Part shown: in pieces, positions 9,401-17,344 of the stretch
Layout of the letters: every line of letters starts with the position of its first letter
Position numbering within the stretch: position 1 is the first letter of the stretch
NCBI GenBank assembly: GCA_964645915.1
Contig: CAZYDH010000027.1
Location: 1-21,028 of the forward strand
From: JACNKV01 sp964645915
GTDB lineage: Bacteria > Fidelibacterota > Marinisomatia > Marinisomatales > JACNKV01
Reading direction: 5' to 3'
Length of the DNA stretch: 21,028 nt
Notes under the pieces: generated by a model
What the model was told of the DNA's origin: nothing
The model's input: only the letters and a program-made list of their open reading frames with translations
Databases searched by the model: none
Made by a program: the position numbers and the translations under genes

Positions 9401-9596
9401 TTAATAGATAACCGATTGCTCGATCGTTGGTCGGATTTGTCGGATAAGCAAAATCCCCTCGTTTTGTTAATACCGGTGGGGTTGAACTCCCGGGGTTTTC
9501 TTCAACTACAGAAGATCCAGGTTCTATTCCTATCAAATTGGTATTAAAAATTAGTAATATTAGTGAAATACCTAATGTGTGTTTCAATTTATTCAT
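6360..9596 (-). CDS. Large secreted cargo protein with Fn3-like module and T9SS-like sorting domain
   Basis: Starting at the ATG at 9596 gives 1078 aa. A longer frame from a TTG at 9608 exists, but GGAAG at 9602-9606 sits five bases before the ATG, and the protein then opens directly with a signal peptide (MNKLKHTLGISLILLIF, cleavage near LIG). The first ~740 residues are rich in W, Y, D and G and carry no domain I can name. They include several Cys pairs (e.g. SGCDGF...DDCSNM), compatible with an extracellular fold. From about 747 an Fn3-like module (PPTAPTVITKVDQGKVELFWDD, GYGDFEGYKIYKSINSGKTWG) parallels that of the 1185-aa protein, including HCIYxxxxSC-type cysteines and YTYSVTAYDMG. The sorting domain begins at VVPNPYIVHSEF (about 987). 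It lies 63 bp after the TonB receptor and is followed by PorV copy 2. It is probably a surface-exposed or released partner of the receptor; this is inferred from context only. Confidence 0.87.
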   Translation of the reverse strand: MNKLKHTLGISLILLIFNTNLIGIEPGSSVVEENPGSSTPPVLTKRGDFAYPTNPTNDRAIGYLLKGKIKSTILNYGDFIDIDVDRDGYWDKQPAGLWGEYAYLPTVGFIAGVPGMDYAFHYTWNLEPELSGSNYKVWSSNGAYRKMITIDSDTTYNYSGVVFEAFEDDGIVGTEIDTIVNFTAPNQWVVDHDPYDPNAGSLLISTSYNADPNLPNAYMDPVEKKGIGLIYPWALRPALQSRTSSSVFDFYDYSGCDGFNDEWDDCSNMDYYGATVSESWLTRRWDTDWQPTTNARVLTQNREVTAGDLFGDTPFTDPNDPYPVLAHSNYSQTWPVTYNESTEEEVPFWPGWWAEDYDPEGTGCVPATRKNPDCWVGLPGTFVSDSDIYLEFDDRWAHRGNKVNTLGDEYLQKGYPMGLKVMATAHSYGVSFAEDILFVTVKVRNESGDWSAFRREPNGSIHQRYHCSDPAIYTEQACIDAGESWVQISGEGIVLPDGSKINGGRGYDYNKMYLGFYFDADAYSQTITGSTGGRTPADDTMESYDSTIVVNNEELIISMAMIYDYDGVSGPASGPDLGIVAVQLLDTPVATDTLYEDIHGINRLPGQKLKITDWHWFDWMNRPGVRVPSIDPVLAKNKEEIQFKLMSGDTTNLKSNEQDWFFHSKEPSLDEMDPDFNPHFDSLEGLMKESVWDEGDEGLDCVLIASTGPFNIEVGEEVPFSFTIIFGEDKADLIKNAEFAQIMYNSHYQGFTPPTAPTVITKVDQGKVELFWDDAAELSTDVVTGYGDFEGYKIYKSINSGKTWGGLADMVYDTTGRHVGWRPYAQFDLDAEVDSLHCIYSGESCEDGNRGRSISGPDPQAPWFYLGEDSGFEDVLMDTTDWDTIYVEGKEIILKYKFTDTNIVDGMEYTYSVTAYDMGVEEPYTVTWIDQGDGTFIMDSTRTQSNPDNWGAYQSIENARGTTVHDRNFVTVISGAPPNEDLESVWVVPNPYIVHSEFRESEYLRKLRFTNLSSHCEITIYTITGELVQTIRHDNELDGNAWWDLRTVNNQEVAPGLYIFRVESDNGKEFLGKFAVVR

Positions 9597-9601
9597 TGAT
9601 A

Positions 9602-9606
9602 CTTCC
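9602..9606 (-). promoter_or_regulatory. Ribosome binding site that sets the 9596 start
   Basis: GGAAG on the minus strand, five bases before the ATG at 9596. It lies downstream of the alternative TTG at 9608 and would fall inside the coding region if the TTG were used, so it favours the ATG start. Confidence 0.6.
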
Positions 9607-9659
9607 AATGTTTGTTGTTAATTCTCTTTTTGACTTCTTTACCTTTTCAAATAATCTTT

Positions 9660-12600
9660 TTATCTAAAATCCATTCTAATAAAGAAGTTGATCTCTCTTG
9701 GGGAAGACATATACCACGGCATATCATAAAATGTCGTTGATTTAGCACGACCAATTACCGGTATTTCAGTTGGAACTCCGATATTTGCAGTATAGTATTC
9801 ACCCGGATCATCCGGTTCTCCTGTCAATGGCCAAATATCCACTGCGTTCACTATGTTGAACACATTAAATATATTCATTCCCATCGTCATTTTCACCTCT
9901 CCAAATTTCATAAATTTAGAGAGAGATAGGTTGATCACTTTCCAATCCGGTGATCGAACGGAATTTTTATTTTTCGTATCTGATTCAGGTGAATCGAAGA
10001 TTGAACTCAATTTCTTATAAGGTGTATATGGCATTCCCGATTGATAGAATCCCGTAAGTGCGGTTTGAATACCAAATGGTAAAACCGTATATAGAGATAC
10101 TGTCAAATCATGCGTACGGTCAAAACTCATCAAATACTCTTGAGAAGGAGCATCCATGGCATCTAATCCTAATGTTGCCCAATCGTATGCACTGTTTGCT
10201 TTTGCGATGGAATATGTATACTGGACCATAGCATTAACAAGCATCCCACGATTTTGTAACGTAAAATCAATTCCTTTTGCACTTCCGTAATCTCCATTGT
10301 CAAAAACATAATATTTATACACGCCACTTCTTTGAATTTTGCTTGTGACTAATTGGTCCATATCTTTCACCCAACCCATTAACGAAAATGCCCAATAGCG
10401 GTTCATTTGAATATTAAAACCAAATTCATAGGATTCCGTCCGCGTAGCATTCATTGTTGCATTTCCTAAGAATCCTTCAGTTTCTTCAAACAAATTTTGA
10501 GGATCGGTCAGTCGGTTTGTATTAAGATAAACGTTCTGATAAATGGGTGTTTGATAATATAATCCGTAATTAAATGTAAATGTGGCTTGATCAGTGATCA
10601 CATGACTGATACCTAATCTCGGACTTATTTTATAAAACCACTTTGCGGGTGTAAGTAATGTCTTTTGGTTTTGTAGCCCCGGGAGTTCATCGACCGTTTC
10701 ATTATAGTTCCATTTGTCATCATTTTCTCCTGCATCATTTGTTCCTGGAATTCCATCTTCACCTACATCAGCATAGTACCAAGGTTTATTTGGAGAAGGA
10801 TTTCCATCCGGGTCAGACCAGATACGTGTATTATAATTCACACCATCAATTCTAACTCCCGCATTTACAACCATCCATGGGACTTCAAATGTATTTTGAA
10901 TATATGCAGATAGCTCTTCCGGCTCACGAAAATCATCCCATTTACCATTCCCATTAGCGTCATCAAATGATTCACCCGGGTCCCACACTCCGTTACCTTC
11001 ACCTTCATCCGGCATCACTTCCTCATCAACGAACTCTTCTCCTTCATCCCAGACATTGTTCTCATTAACATCATCAAACCATTCACCATCATCCCAAATT
11101 CCGTTACCGGAGTTTCCGGGCAATAAACCATCAGGACCTGTATCTTTCCAGTATTCCGCAAAACTCTGACGGATCGGAGGTTTATCCTCTTCCCATCGGA
11201 ATCGAATTTCGTCAAAATTTAATTTATGAGATTTATAATCAACCCCAGTTCTGACCTTCCATTTATCCGTTATCTGTGATGTAATGTCAAGTCGAGCTTC
11301 TTGTGTTACAGCACTTGATGATCCATAAAATCTATCATATCCGCCAAATGCTTTTCCTTCTTCCCAACCGTATCCACCAATCGGCAAGAAATAATTGGCA
11401 TTGGGATCTGATCCAGTGATCGGATTAAATCCAAAGGAAGGGTCACCCCATCCAAAATGAGCATAATAAGGATCATTCTCCCATTCATGAAAGATCTTAC
11501 GATAATCCAGATGATCGTAGTAAGCAACGTACATCTCTGGTGTCAGCCAATAACTCCCGTCTCTTTTTAAACATTTTTCTATTAATTCAGGGCCATCCCA
11601 TACTCCATCTCCGTCAAAATCATCTCTTTCAGGATCAAAAATGTCAATACCCTCATCGTAAACACCGTTATTATTAACGTCTCTGAATGTCTCAGCGATT
11701 TCCCAATTCCAGTTTCCGGGAGTTGCTCCATAAAACCAGCCAGTTTTATCATCGCGTTTTGTGTAAAAAATTGTGTCTCCCTCTGCAGATGTTGTATAGG
11801 GAATAATATTAGGATTATACGGATCTGAGATCGGTTCTATCGTTCCTGATGCATAGTCTCCTGCAGAATTTCTCCATTCATACCAGTCAGGATACCCATC
11901 TTTGTCACTATCTTTCCACCGTACGCCTTGGAACTGATCCTGAACAAACTGTGATAAGCGGAGAGTATAAAATGTCCTGCTTGTAATGGAATGATTCAAC
12001 TCATATGTATAACGATAAGTATCGCGGAATAATTCATTTTGTCCGTCATCCCAAAACATGTATCGTGGATTAAATACTTTACGATGAGCAGCGACCTGCC
12101 AATAAGATACATTCATACGTAAACGGTTTGTAAAATTATAAGCTAACTTACCAAACACGTCAACTGTTCGATCAAATCCAAATCCTCTAAACCCGGCTTC
12201 AGTGTCCCATGGTTGAACTAAATTTTGACGATTCTGTTCAGCATAATCTTGATTGATCGGTAGATAGTTATATGGATCATTTTCACCATGTTCATAAATT
12301 TTATCATCAAATTCCAATACACGATAAGAATTACGATCTGTAAACTGACCTGATACCCAATAATGGAATTTTCCAAAACCTCCTCCAAGTCCCAGGTTAT
12401 AATCATTATATCCTCTAAGTTCATCGTACCCGTTTCCCATCGCTGCACCGGCTTGACTGGTTTCGTACTTAAATTTGTACTGAATCTTATCTCCACCAAT
12501 CATCGTGTGCATATTTGAAACAGCGGACATTGCATCTCCGTATTCAGCATTAAATCCACCGGGCTGCCAGTCAAACTCTTTAACCGCAAACAAATTTAGA

Positions 12601-13253
12601 CGAGTCCCGTTTCCGATACCACCAAAGATTGGGTTTCTAATATATAATCCATCGATCATATAAGCGATCTCACCGGATCGTCCTCCACGAACGTGCACTT
12701 CTTCCAAACCACGTTCTTCATGGTCTGGAATACCTTGGTTTCGACTTTCTACTTTCACTACACCGGACTGCAAAGTATACAGCTCTGAAATATCTCGGAT
12801 AGGAAGTGATTCGATCGCTTCTTTGCTCACGGTTACTTTCTTTGAAGTAGATCCTTTTTCAACGAGTTCTCTTTCGCCATAGACCTCAATTTCTTCTCCC
12901 TCAATTGCAGCAACGGTTAGACTGAAGTTTTCCCAAGTTGTTTTATCCATAATAATAGAAACGTGTTTACGAATCTCTCGCCGATAACCCATCATCGAAC
13001 ATGTAATATCGTACTCGCCTACTTGGATATTCAGCAAAATATAGCTTCCATCCTGCCCGGCCATCGTTCCAGAAACAATTGCATCTCTCCCAGACTCCTG
13101 AATATATACCTGTGCACCCGGTAATGGAGCACCATCTATATCTGTCACGGTTCCGCGGAGAGTACCATCCGTCCCTGCAAAGAGGATCTGTGTTAAAATT
13201 ATAAATGGAAATAATAGTTTTTGAATGTATCTAATCATAATCTTTTTCATCAT
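9660..13253 (-). CDS. TonB-dependent outer-membrane receptor with carboxypeptidase-regulatory-like N-terminal domain
   Basis: This 1197-aa protein has a signal peptide at about 1-27 (hydrophobic FPFIILTQILFAG). A CarboxypepD_reg-like beta-sandwich follows at about 29-115 (GTLRGTVTDIDGAPLPGAQVYI, GSYILLNIQVGEYDI). The plug domain spans about 135-250 (SLPIRDISELYTLQSGVV, VHVRGGRSGEIAYMIDGLYI, FNAEYGDAMSAV), and the remainder is a large beta-barrel ending FFIRMDFR. Such receptors import large or bound substrates across the outer membrane using TonB energy. Unusually long inserts, presumably extracellular loops, carry acidic EF-hand-like repeats at about 524-560 (DVNNNGVYDEG, DFDGDGVWDG) and 716-780 (GNGIWDDGE, DVNENNVWDEGE, ANGNGKWDD). 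The ATG overlaps the TAA of the preceding lipoprotein gene by one base (TAATG), so coupled translation is likely. No clear Shine-Dalgarno is seen; ATG 13250 is an alternative start. Substrate unknown. Confidence 0.92.
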   Translation of the reverse strand: MMKKIMIRYIQKLLFPFIILTQILFAGTDGTLRGTVTDIDGAPLPGAQVYIQESGRDAIVSGTMAGQDGSYILLNIQVGEYDITCSMMGYRREIRKHVSIIMDKTTWENFSLTVAAIEGEEIEVYGERELVEKGSTSKKVTVSKEAIESLPIRDISELYTLQSGVVKVESRNQGIPDHEERGLEEVHVRGGRSGEIAYMIDGLYIRNPIFGGIGNGTRLNLFAVKEFDWQPGGFNAEYGDAMSAVSNMHTMIGGDKIQYKFKYETSQAGAAMGNGYDELRGYNDYNLGLGGGFGKFHYWVSGQFTDRNSYRVLEFDDKIYEHGENDPYNYLPINQDYAEQNRQNLVQPWDTEAGFRGFGFDRTVDVFGKLAYNFTNRLRMNVSYWQVAAHRKVFNPRYMFWDDGQNELFRDTYRYTYELNHSITSRTFYTLRLSQFVQDQFQGVRWKDSDKDGYPDWYEWRNSAGDYASGTIEPISDPYNPNIIPYTTSAEGDTIFYTKRDDKTGWFYGATPGNWNWEIAETFRDVNNNGVYDEGIDIFDPERDDFDGDGVWDGPELIEKCLKRDGSYWLTPEMYVAYYDHLDYRKIFHEWENDPYYAHFGWGDPSFGFNPITGSDPNANYFLPIGGYGWEEGKAFGGYDRFYGSSSAVTQEARLDITSQITDKWKVRTGVDYKSHKLNFDEIRFRWEEDKPPIRQSFAEYWKDTGPDGLLPGNSGNGIWDDGEWFDDVNENNVWDEGEEFVDEEVMPDEGEGNGVWDPGESFDDANGNGKWDDFREPEELSAYIQNTFEVPWMVVNAGVRIDGVNYNTRIWSDPDGNPSPNKPWYYADVGEDGIPGTNDAGENDDKWNYNETVDELPGLQNQKTLLTPAKWFYKISPRLGISHVITDQATFTFNYGLYYQTPIYQNVYLNTNRLTDPQNLFEETEGFLGNATMNATRTESYEFGFNIQMNRYWAFSLMGWVKDMDQLVTSKIQRSGVYKYYVFDNGDYGSAKGIDFTLQNRGMLVNAMVQYTYSIAKANSAYDWATLGLDAMDAPSQEYLMSFDRTHDLTVSLYTVLPFGIQTALTGFYQSGMPYTPYKKLSSIFDSPESDTKNKNSVRSPDWKVINLSLSKFMKFGEVKMTMGMNIFNVFNIVNAVDIWPLTGEPDDPGEYYTANIGVPTEIPVIGRAKSTTFYDMPWYMSSPREINFFIRMDFR

Positions 13254-15765
13254 TAATTATTGACGGGAAATTCAATTCTTTGAAGACCAACAGTTCGTTT
13301 ATATTTGAACGGATCTTCTTGGAATTCATCAATCGTATTTAAGTCAGACGGATGTGTAATACGACGATTTCCAAACATAAGTCTTTGTGAAGAATTATAT
13401 TCTCTGTAATCAGCAAGTTCAAGGAGAGAGTATTCAACCCACCCCTCTCCTTCAATTCCTAACCATTCCGGTGGATCTGTCCAATGGAAGGATACTAAGT
13501 CTTTTACAATTCCAAGACCCTCAACTAGCCAGGTCTCATTTCGCTCAATATATTCTACTCCGGTTCCCAACATTATCATGGAAACTTCACGGGTAATCTT
13601 TAATGTTGAGTCAGCAGGGAATTCTCTCCCTGTTGTTTGTAGACTTACATTTTCGCGATCAACGGCATAGGAATGTCCAACATGATAATCCGCAACAGGA
13701 GTGATTACTTCTTCTGAAGTTTCCACTCTTTCTCCATTTCTGAAATAATGCCCCGGAGTGTAATACAGAACCTGATCTACAAATCGAGTTGAGTCAAACC
13801 AAAAACCATCTTCCAGAGGTCCTGGTGCTTCTTGTCCTACCGTAGAATATCCATGAAAACCATAAGGAATGAAGTAACTTGGGAATACGCGTTGGTACAC
13901 ATGTTCATTTTTCTTGAAAAAATGATAGTCATATTCTCGAGTGAATCCTTGAGTCGGGTGTTCATATTCCCATTTTGTTTTTGTAATTGAATAATCACCA
14001 TCATCGGAGCCTTCAATATCACCGACAATTGGATGGCTCCAAACCATCACCATCGAATCTAAATTCGTAACGTACTTCCTTGAGTTAATTTCAAATATAT
14101 ATCTATCGATAATATCATTAAACACAATCGGATCTCCGTTCAAATCCGGCCAGCGTGCAACAATAGAATCTCCATTCGCATCAAAAGTTTCGTTACTATT
14201 TAAATCATCAAATTCTTCTCCTACATTATATATTCCATCACCATTTTCATCCTCAAATAATTCACTAGGATATACATCCTCCAAAATCCGAGGAGAATCC
14301 GGGTCTTCCCATGAAACCAACAGGTTTTTAGAAATTTTACCAAATTTGAATAACTCATCATATGAAATAACACCGTCATTTGTGATCTCGGTAAATACCT
14401 CATCACCATCCATCATTCCGTTACCTCGATCAATGAACCACACTCCATGATTTTCATCGTAAATTGCACCCTCAGTTCCTTCATCTACTATTTCTTCGGC
14501 ATCTTCCCAAGTTCCATTGCAATTTCTGTCTTGAAAACCATGGAGGGGATTTTCACCATTTTCATCTAAATCAACATACGGTTCTGCATCATCCCAAAGA
14601 CCATTACCAAGATCTACCCATTCAAATAACACATCGGTGCTATCTCCGTCACTATTGTAATCAGATAATTTTATTTCAAGTGAATCAAATACACCATTAT
14701 CATTAATATCTTGAAATTCAAAAACAATATCTTCATAATCTTCATCCCCGTTATAATCTTGGATCAAGTCCTCAGAAGAATTCCATATACCGTTGTCATT
14801 ACAGTCTGTATTTATTCTATAGATTAACGAGTCAGAACTTAATGTAGTTCGGCTGAAAANNNNNNNNNNNNNNNNNNNNNNNNNNNNNNNNNNNNNNNNN
14901 NNNNNNNNNNNNNNNNNNNNNNNNNNNNNNNNNNNNNNNNNNNNNNNNNNNNNNNNNNNTCTGTATTTATTCTATAGATTAACGAGTCAGAACTTAATGT
15001 AGTTCGGCTGAAAACAAAATTAGCATAAAGAGTATCTGATCCTTCAGAATATTCATGTGTTTGATCTATCCATTCTGTAGTATCAATATAAACTGAGCTT
15101 CCCTCGCTACCGATCAAATCAGTTTTATAGAATTTATTAGTGATAACATCTTCATGAGGAACAAAAACGGTATCTAAGATATACCCGGTGTTTTTAATGG
15201 AATAATTTTGAAACTGAACATCTATTTCATTATACTCGTTCCACACCAATGATTCAACATTTTTAAAAGGTTGTGAGATAACCGAAATTGTATCATAATG
15301 GACCATCTCGGCAAAACCTTGATTTTCATATTCATTGATTAATGAATCCAACACTTCTGAGTCTGAGATATTTGGATATAACTCTAAAAGTTCTTCAAGA
15401 ATGGGAATCTCATTTAATGTGTCGGCTAGTTGGCATGTTATCCATTCCCTGTTAGTATCGTCATCAGGGTCGATTGTTAACAGGTAATTTTTAAAATTCT
15501 TAAAGTTTAATGTATCTTCATCCGGATTAAACAACCCACTATATTCCAAGGATATCTTGTCATATCGATAAAATTTCACATCAAAATCTTTGGTGAAATC
15601 ATAAAAGTATGAATCATAATGACCGTCATTGGAGAGGGAATTATCTTCAAGAGTGTTTTCTACAGATTGAGCATTCTCCGCAGTTTCTGCGGGATCTTCA
15701 CATCCCCACATCGTAAGGAGTAATGCAGAAATTAAACCGATTAGAAAAATTTGCATTTTCAACAT
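13253..15765 (-). CDS. Large acidic lipoprotein with EF-hand-like repeats (split by a spurious assembly gap)
   Basis: The ATG at 15765 follows GAAAGGTAG, and the gene ends at 13253. The 100-N gap at 14860-14959 and a duplicated 55-bp flank interrupt it. Removing 155 bp joins the halves in frame (residue 268 Thr, 269 Asp) into one 785-aa protein. Residues 1-21 are a lipoprotein-type signal peptide with Cys22 (LLLTMWGC), so an outer-membrane lipid anchor is likely. About 269-440 holds several D-x-N-x-N-G-x-W/F-D-x-x-E repeats (DCNDNGIWNSSED, DINDNGVFDSLE, LGNGLWDDAE, DRNCNGTWEDAE, DENGDGIYNVGE) resembling calcium-binding loops. The C-terminal third (YIERNETWLVEGLGIVKDLV) looks beta-rich and is unassigned. 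The same repeat type occurs in the TonB receptor encoded next, and the two genes overlap by one base, so a receptor/lipoprotein complex is plausible. It is not recognisably SusD. The gene is not truly broken. Confidence 0.85.
14805..14859. repeat. 55-bp contig-end duplicate, left copy (assembly artefact)
   Basis: These 55 bases abut the N-run on its low-coordinate side and are identical to 14960-15014. A duplicate exactly flanking a gap is what results when two overlapping contig ends are scaffolded without being merged. 55 is also a common de Bruijn graph k-mer size. Confidence 0.93.
14860..14959. other. Assembly gap (100 Ns), probably zero missing sequence
   Basis: Exactly 100 Ns, the conventional placeholder for a gap of unknown length. 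The flanks overlap by 55 bp, and collapsing them restores an open reading frame, so the true gap length is most likely minus 55 bp. Confidence 0.95.
14960..15014. repeat. 55-bp contig-end duplicate, right copy (assembly artefact)
   Basis: Identical to 14805-14859. After it, sequence continues into the N-terminal half of the lipoprotein gene. One of the two copies should be removed together with the Ns. Confidence 0.93.
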
Positions 15766-15863
15766 GAACTACCTTTCATACTTAATTATATCGTGAATGG
15801 TAAAGCTGATATTAATCTTGGAAATTACAACGCGAGACAATACCTATCCATGAATTAATCAAT

Positions 15864-15899
15864 GTGTTTTTGTCACTGTTTTTGTCAGTGTTTTTGTCA
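15864..15899. repeat. Three tandem 12-bp repeats upstream of the surface-protein locus
   Basis: On the plus strand the units are gtgtttttgtca, ctgtttttgtca and gtgtttttgtca; the middle one differs in its first base. They lie in the 153-bp space between the trigger factor stop and the lipoprotein start, about 100 bp upstream of the lipoprotein ATG. On the coding strand each unit reads TGACAAAAACAC/G, with TTGACA at the 5' end of the array. This could be a regulator binding array, part of a promoter, or a simple minisatellite. No convincing -10 box is visible at the right distance. Confidence 0.75.
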
Positions 15900-15918
15900 A
15901 ATCAACTCTGACTTCTTT

Positions 15919-17211
15919 TTACTTGGATGATTTTTCTGAGGCTTTTCGTAACGTTTTTGTCTTTACTTTTACAAGTTTTACTTTAGCACTTGTTTGAAGA
16001 TAATCTAAGACTTTACTTTCCACCAGATCATCCTCCAATCGTGAACGATGGCTTGGTTTTTTATAATATTTGTCTATTTCTTTTGCATAATCCGGAGATC
16101 GGTCCTTCAGGTGTTGTATCTCTTCTTCTATCTCAGTTTTTGATATCTCGATATTTTGATCATTTATAATGGCTTTTCTTAATAAATACCATTTAAGATT
16201 TCTTTCTGATAAAGATTGATACGTCTTTTTTACCTCTTCTTCGTCAATTTCTTCTCCGTTGTTTTGTTTTTTGACATCTTCAACGAGTCGTTCTAAATAA
16301 GATTTGACCATCGACGGAGGAGCTTCAGGATTAACAAGATCGATTAGCACATCCGAGAGTTGTCTTTCATATGCCTCTTTTGCACGCTGCTCATAATTTT
16401 TTTCGATCTGTTCTTTAATTTTTTCTGTCCAACTATCTATCGATTCGATTTTTGGATCTACTTTTTTGACAAATTCTTCAGTTACTTCCGGTAATACCTG
16501 ACGCTCTACATTAAGAACACTGATCTCATATTGTGATGTTTCACCCGACGCTTCAGGAAAATCCAGACGTGCCGTATCACCCGGTTTTAAGCCAGTTAAT
16601 CTTTTTAAATTTTCATCAACAAAAACCCCATCTCCTAGTTTGAGATAACGTTTTTCAATTTTATCACCTATAATGGGGACACCCTCACCATCCATTTTTT
16701 GTAGATCCGCGAGAATAAAATCTCCCTCACTCGCACCGTCTTCTATCGTTTCAACTTCTGCATATGTCCGTCGGACTTCTTCAATAGCGAGATCGAGATC
16801 GACTTGATCTGTGATATATTGGGTTTTTTCTACACTCAGGCTATTCTTTTTCAATTGTGGAAGTGTTACTTCGGGTTCAATTTCAAACTTGGCTTTAAAG
16901 GAGAGATGTTCACCGTCTTTAAAATCCACATCTTCAACATCAGCTCTATTTACCGGTTGTAATTTTTCTTCTGTCAGAGCTCTAAAATAGAATTTTTGAA
17001 AAGCGTCCTCTATAAATTCAGCATCAACTACTTGTTTATATTGCTTCAAAATGACTTGTCGCGGGACTTTCCCTTTTCTAAATCCGGGAAGCTTAATTTT
17101 TTTACTGAACGAACGAAGAGCTTTTTCGTAATCCTCTTCTAAATCATTCCAAGGAATATGGATGTCCAGTTCGCGTGTATATGCATTTATTTCTTTGATA
17201 TTTGTTTTCAC
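15919..17211 (-). CDS. tig: Trigger factor, ribosome-associated chaperone
   Basis: This 430-aa protein has the usual trigger factor length. It acts in the cytoplasm at the ribosome exit tunnel, shielding nascent chains, in this context including the many exported proteins. The N-terminal ribosome-binding domain shows the signature GFRKGKVPR at 43-51. The FKBP-like domain covers about 155-240 and is degenerate: the usual FTG and G-x-x-IPGFE-type active-site segments are absent (here ILADLQKMDGEG and RYLKLGDGVF), so prolyl isomerase activity is doubtful. The C-terminal chaperone arms follow (LPEVTEEFVKKV at about 240-251 onward), ending in a Lys/Ser-rich tail. The start is GTG at 17211, supported by AAGGA six bases upstream. 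It stands alone: no clpP or clpX is adjacent. 133 bp separate it from the upstream gene and 153 bp from the downstream one, so it may have its own promoter. Confidence 0.95.
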   Translation of the reverse strand: MKTNIKEINAYTRELDIHIPWNDLEEDYEKALRSFSKKIKLPGFRKGKVPRQVILKQYKQVVDAEFIEDAFQKFYFRALTEEKLQPVNRADVEDVDFKDGEHLSFKAKFEIEPEVTLPQLKKNSLSVEKTQYITDQVDLDLAIEEVRRTYAEVETIEDGASEGDFILADLQKMDGEGVPIIGDKIEKRYLKLGDGVFVDENLKRLTGLKPGDTARLDFPEASGETSQYEISVLNVERQVLPEVTEEFVKKVDPKIESIDSWTEKIKEQIEKNYEQRAKEAYERQLSDVLIDLVNPEAPPSMVKSYLERLVEDVKKQNNGEEIDEEEVKKTYQSLSERNLKWYLLRKAIINDQNIEISKTEIEEEIQHLKDRSPDYAKEIDKYYKKPSHRSRLEDDLVESKVLDYLQTSAKVKLVKVKTKTLRKASEKSSK

Positions 17212-17217
17212 GTTTTT

Positions 17218-17222
17218 TCCTT
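17218..17222 (-). promoter_or_regulatory. Ribosome binding site supporting GTG start of tig
   Basis: AAGGA on the minus strand, six bases before the GTG at 17211. No ATG nearby fits as well, so the GTG start is favoured. Confidence 0.65.
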
Positions 17223-17344
17223 ATCTCAATAAAAATATGGTCGGGAATTTACAATCGTTTAAGCTATCAGTTCAGACTTTTTACAATGATACAAATAGAT
17301 TATTTACTCGAGTTAAATGATGTCCAGGATTAAGTATCTGATCG

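Noticed and set aside
9597..9608. TTG 9608 as start of the 1078-aa cargo gene
   Set aside because: It adds four residues before a good signal peptide and places the clear GGAAG site inside the coding region; ATG 9596 fits better.
13253..14767. Separate 504-aa gene starting with TTG at 14767
   Set aside because: It has no signal peptide or Shine-Dalgarno, and it continues in frame upstream into the lipoprotein once the false gap is removed.
14839..15765. Open frame ending just past the N-run as a separate 308-aa gene
   Set aside because: Its C-terminus is read through Ns into the duplicated 55 bp in the wrong frame; collapsing the duplicate gives one longer gene.
13253..15765. Lipoprotein as a SusD homologue
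   Set aside because: It lies before, not after, the receptor gene. It is dominated by acidic EF-hand-like repeats and beta-type sequence, with none of the helical TPR-like character expected of SusD.
15864..15899. Tandem 12-bp units as a CRISPR remnant
   Set aside because: The units are contiguous without spacers and far shorter than CRISPR repeats, and no cas genes are present.
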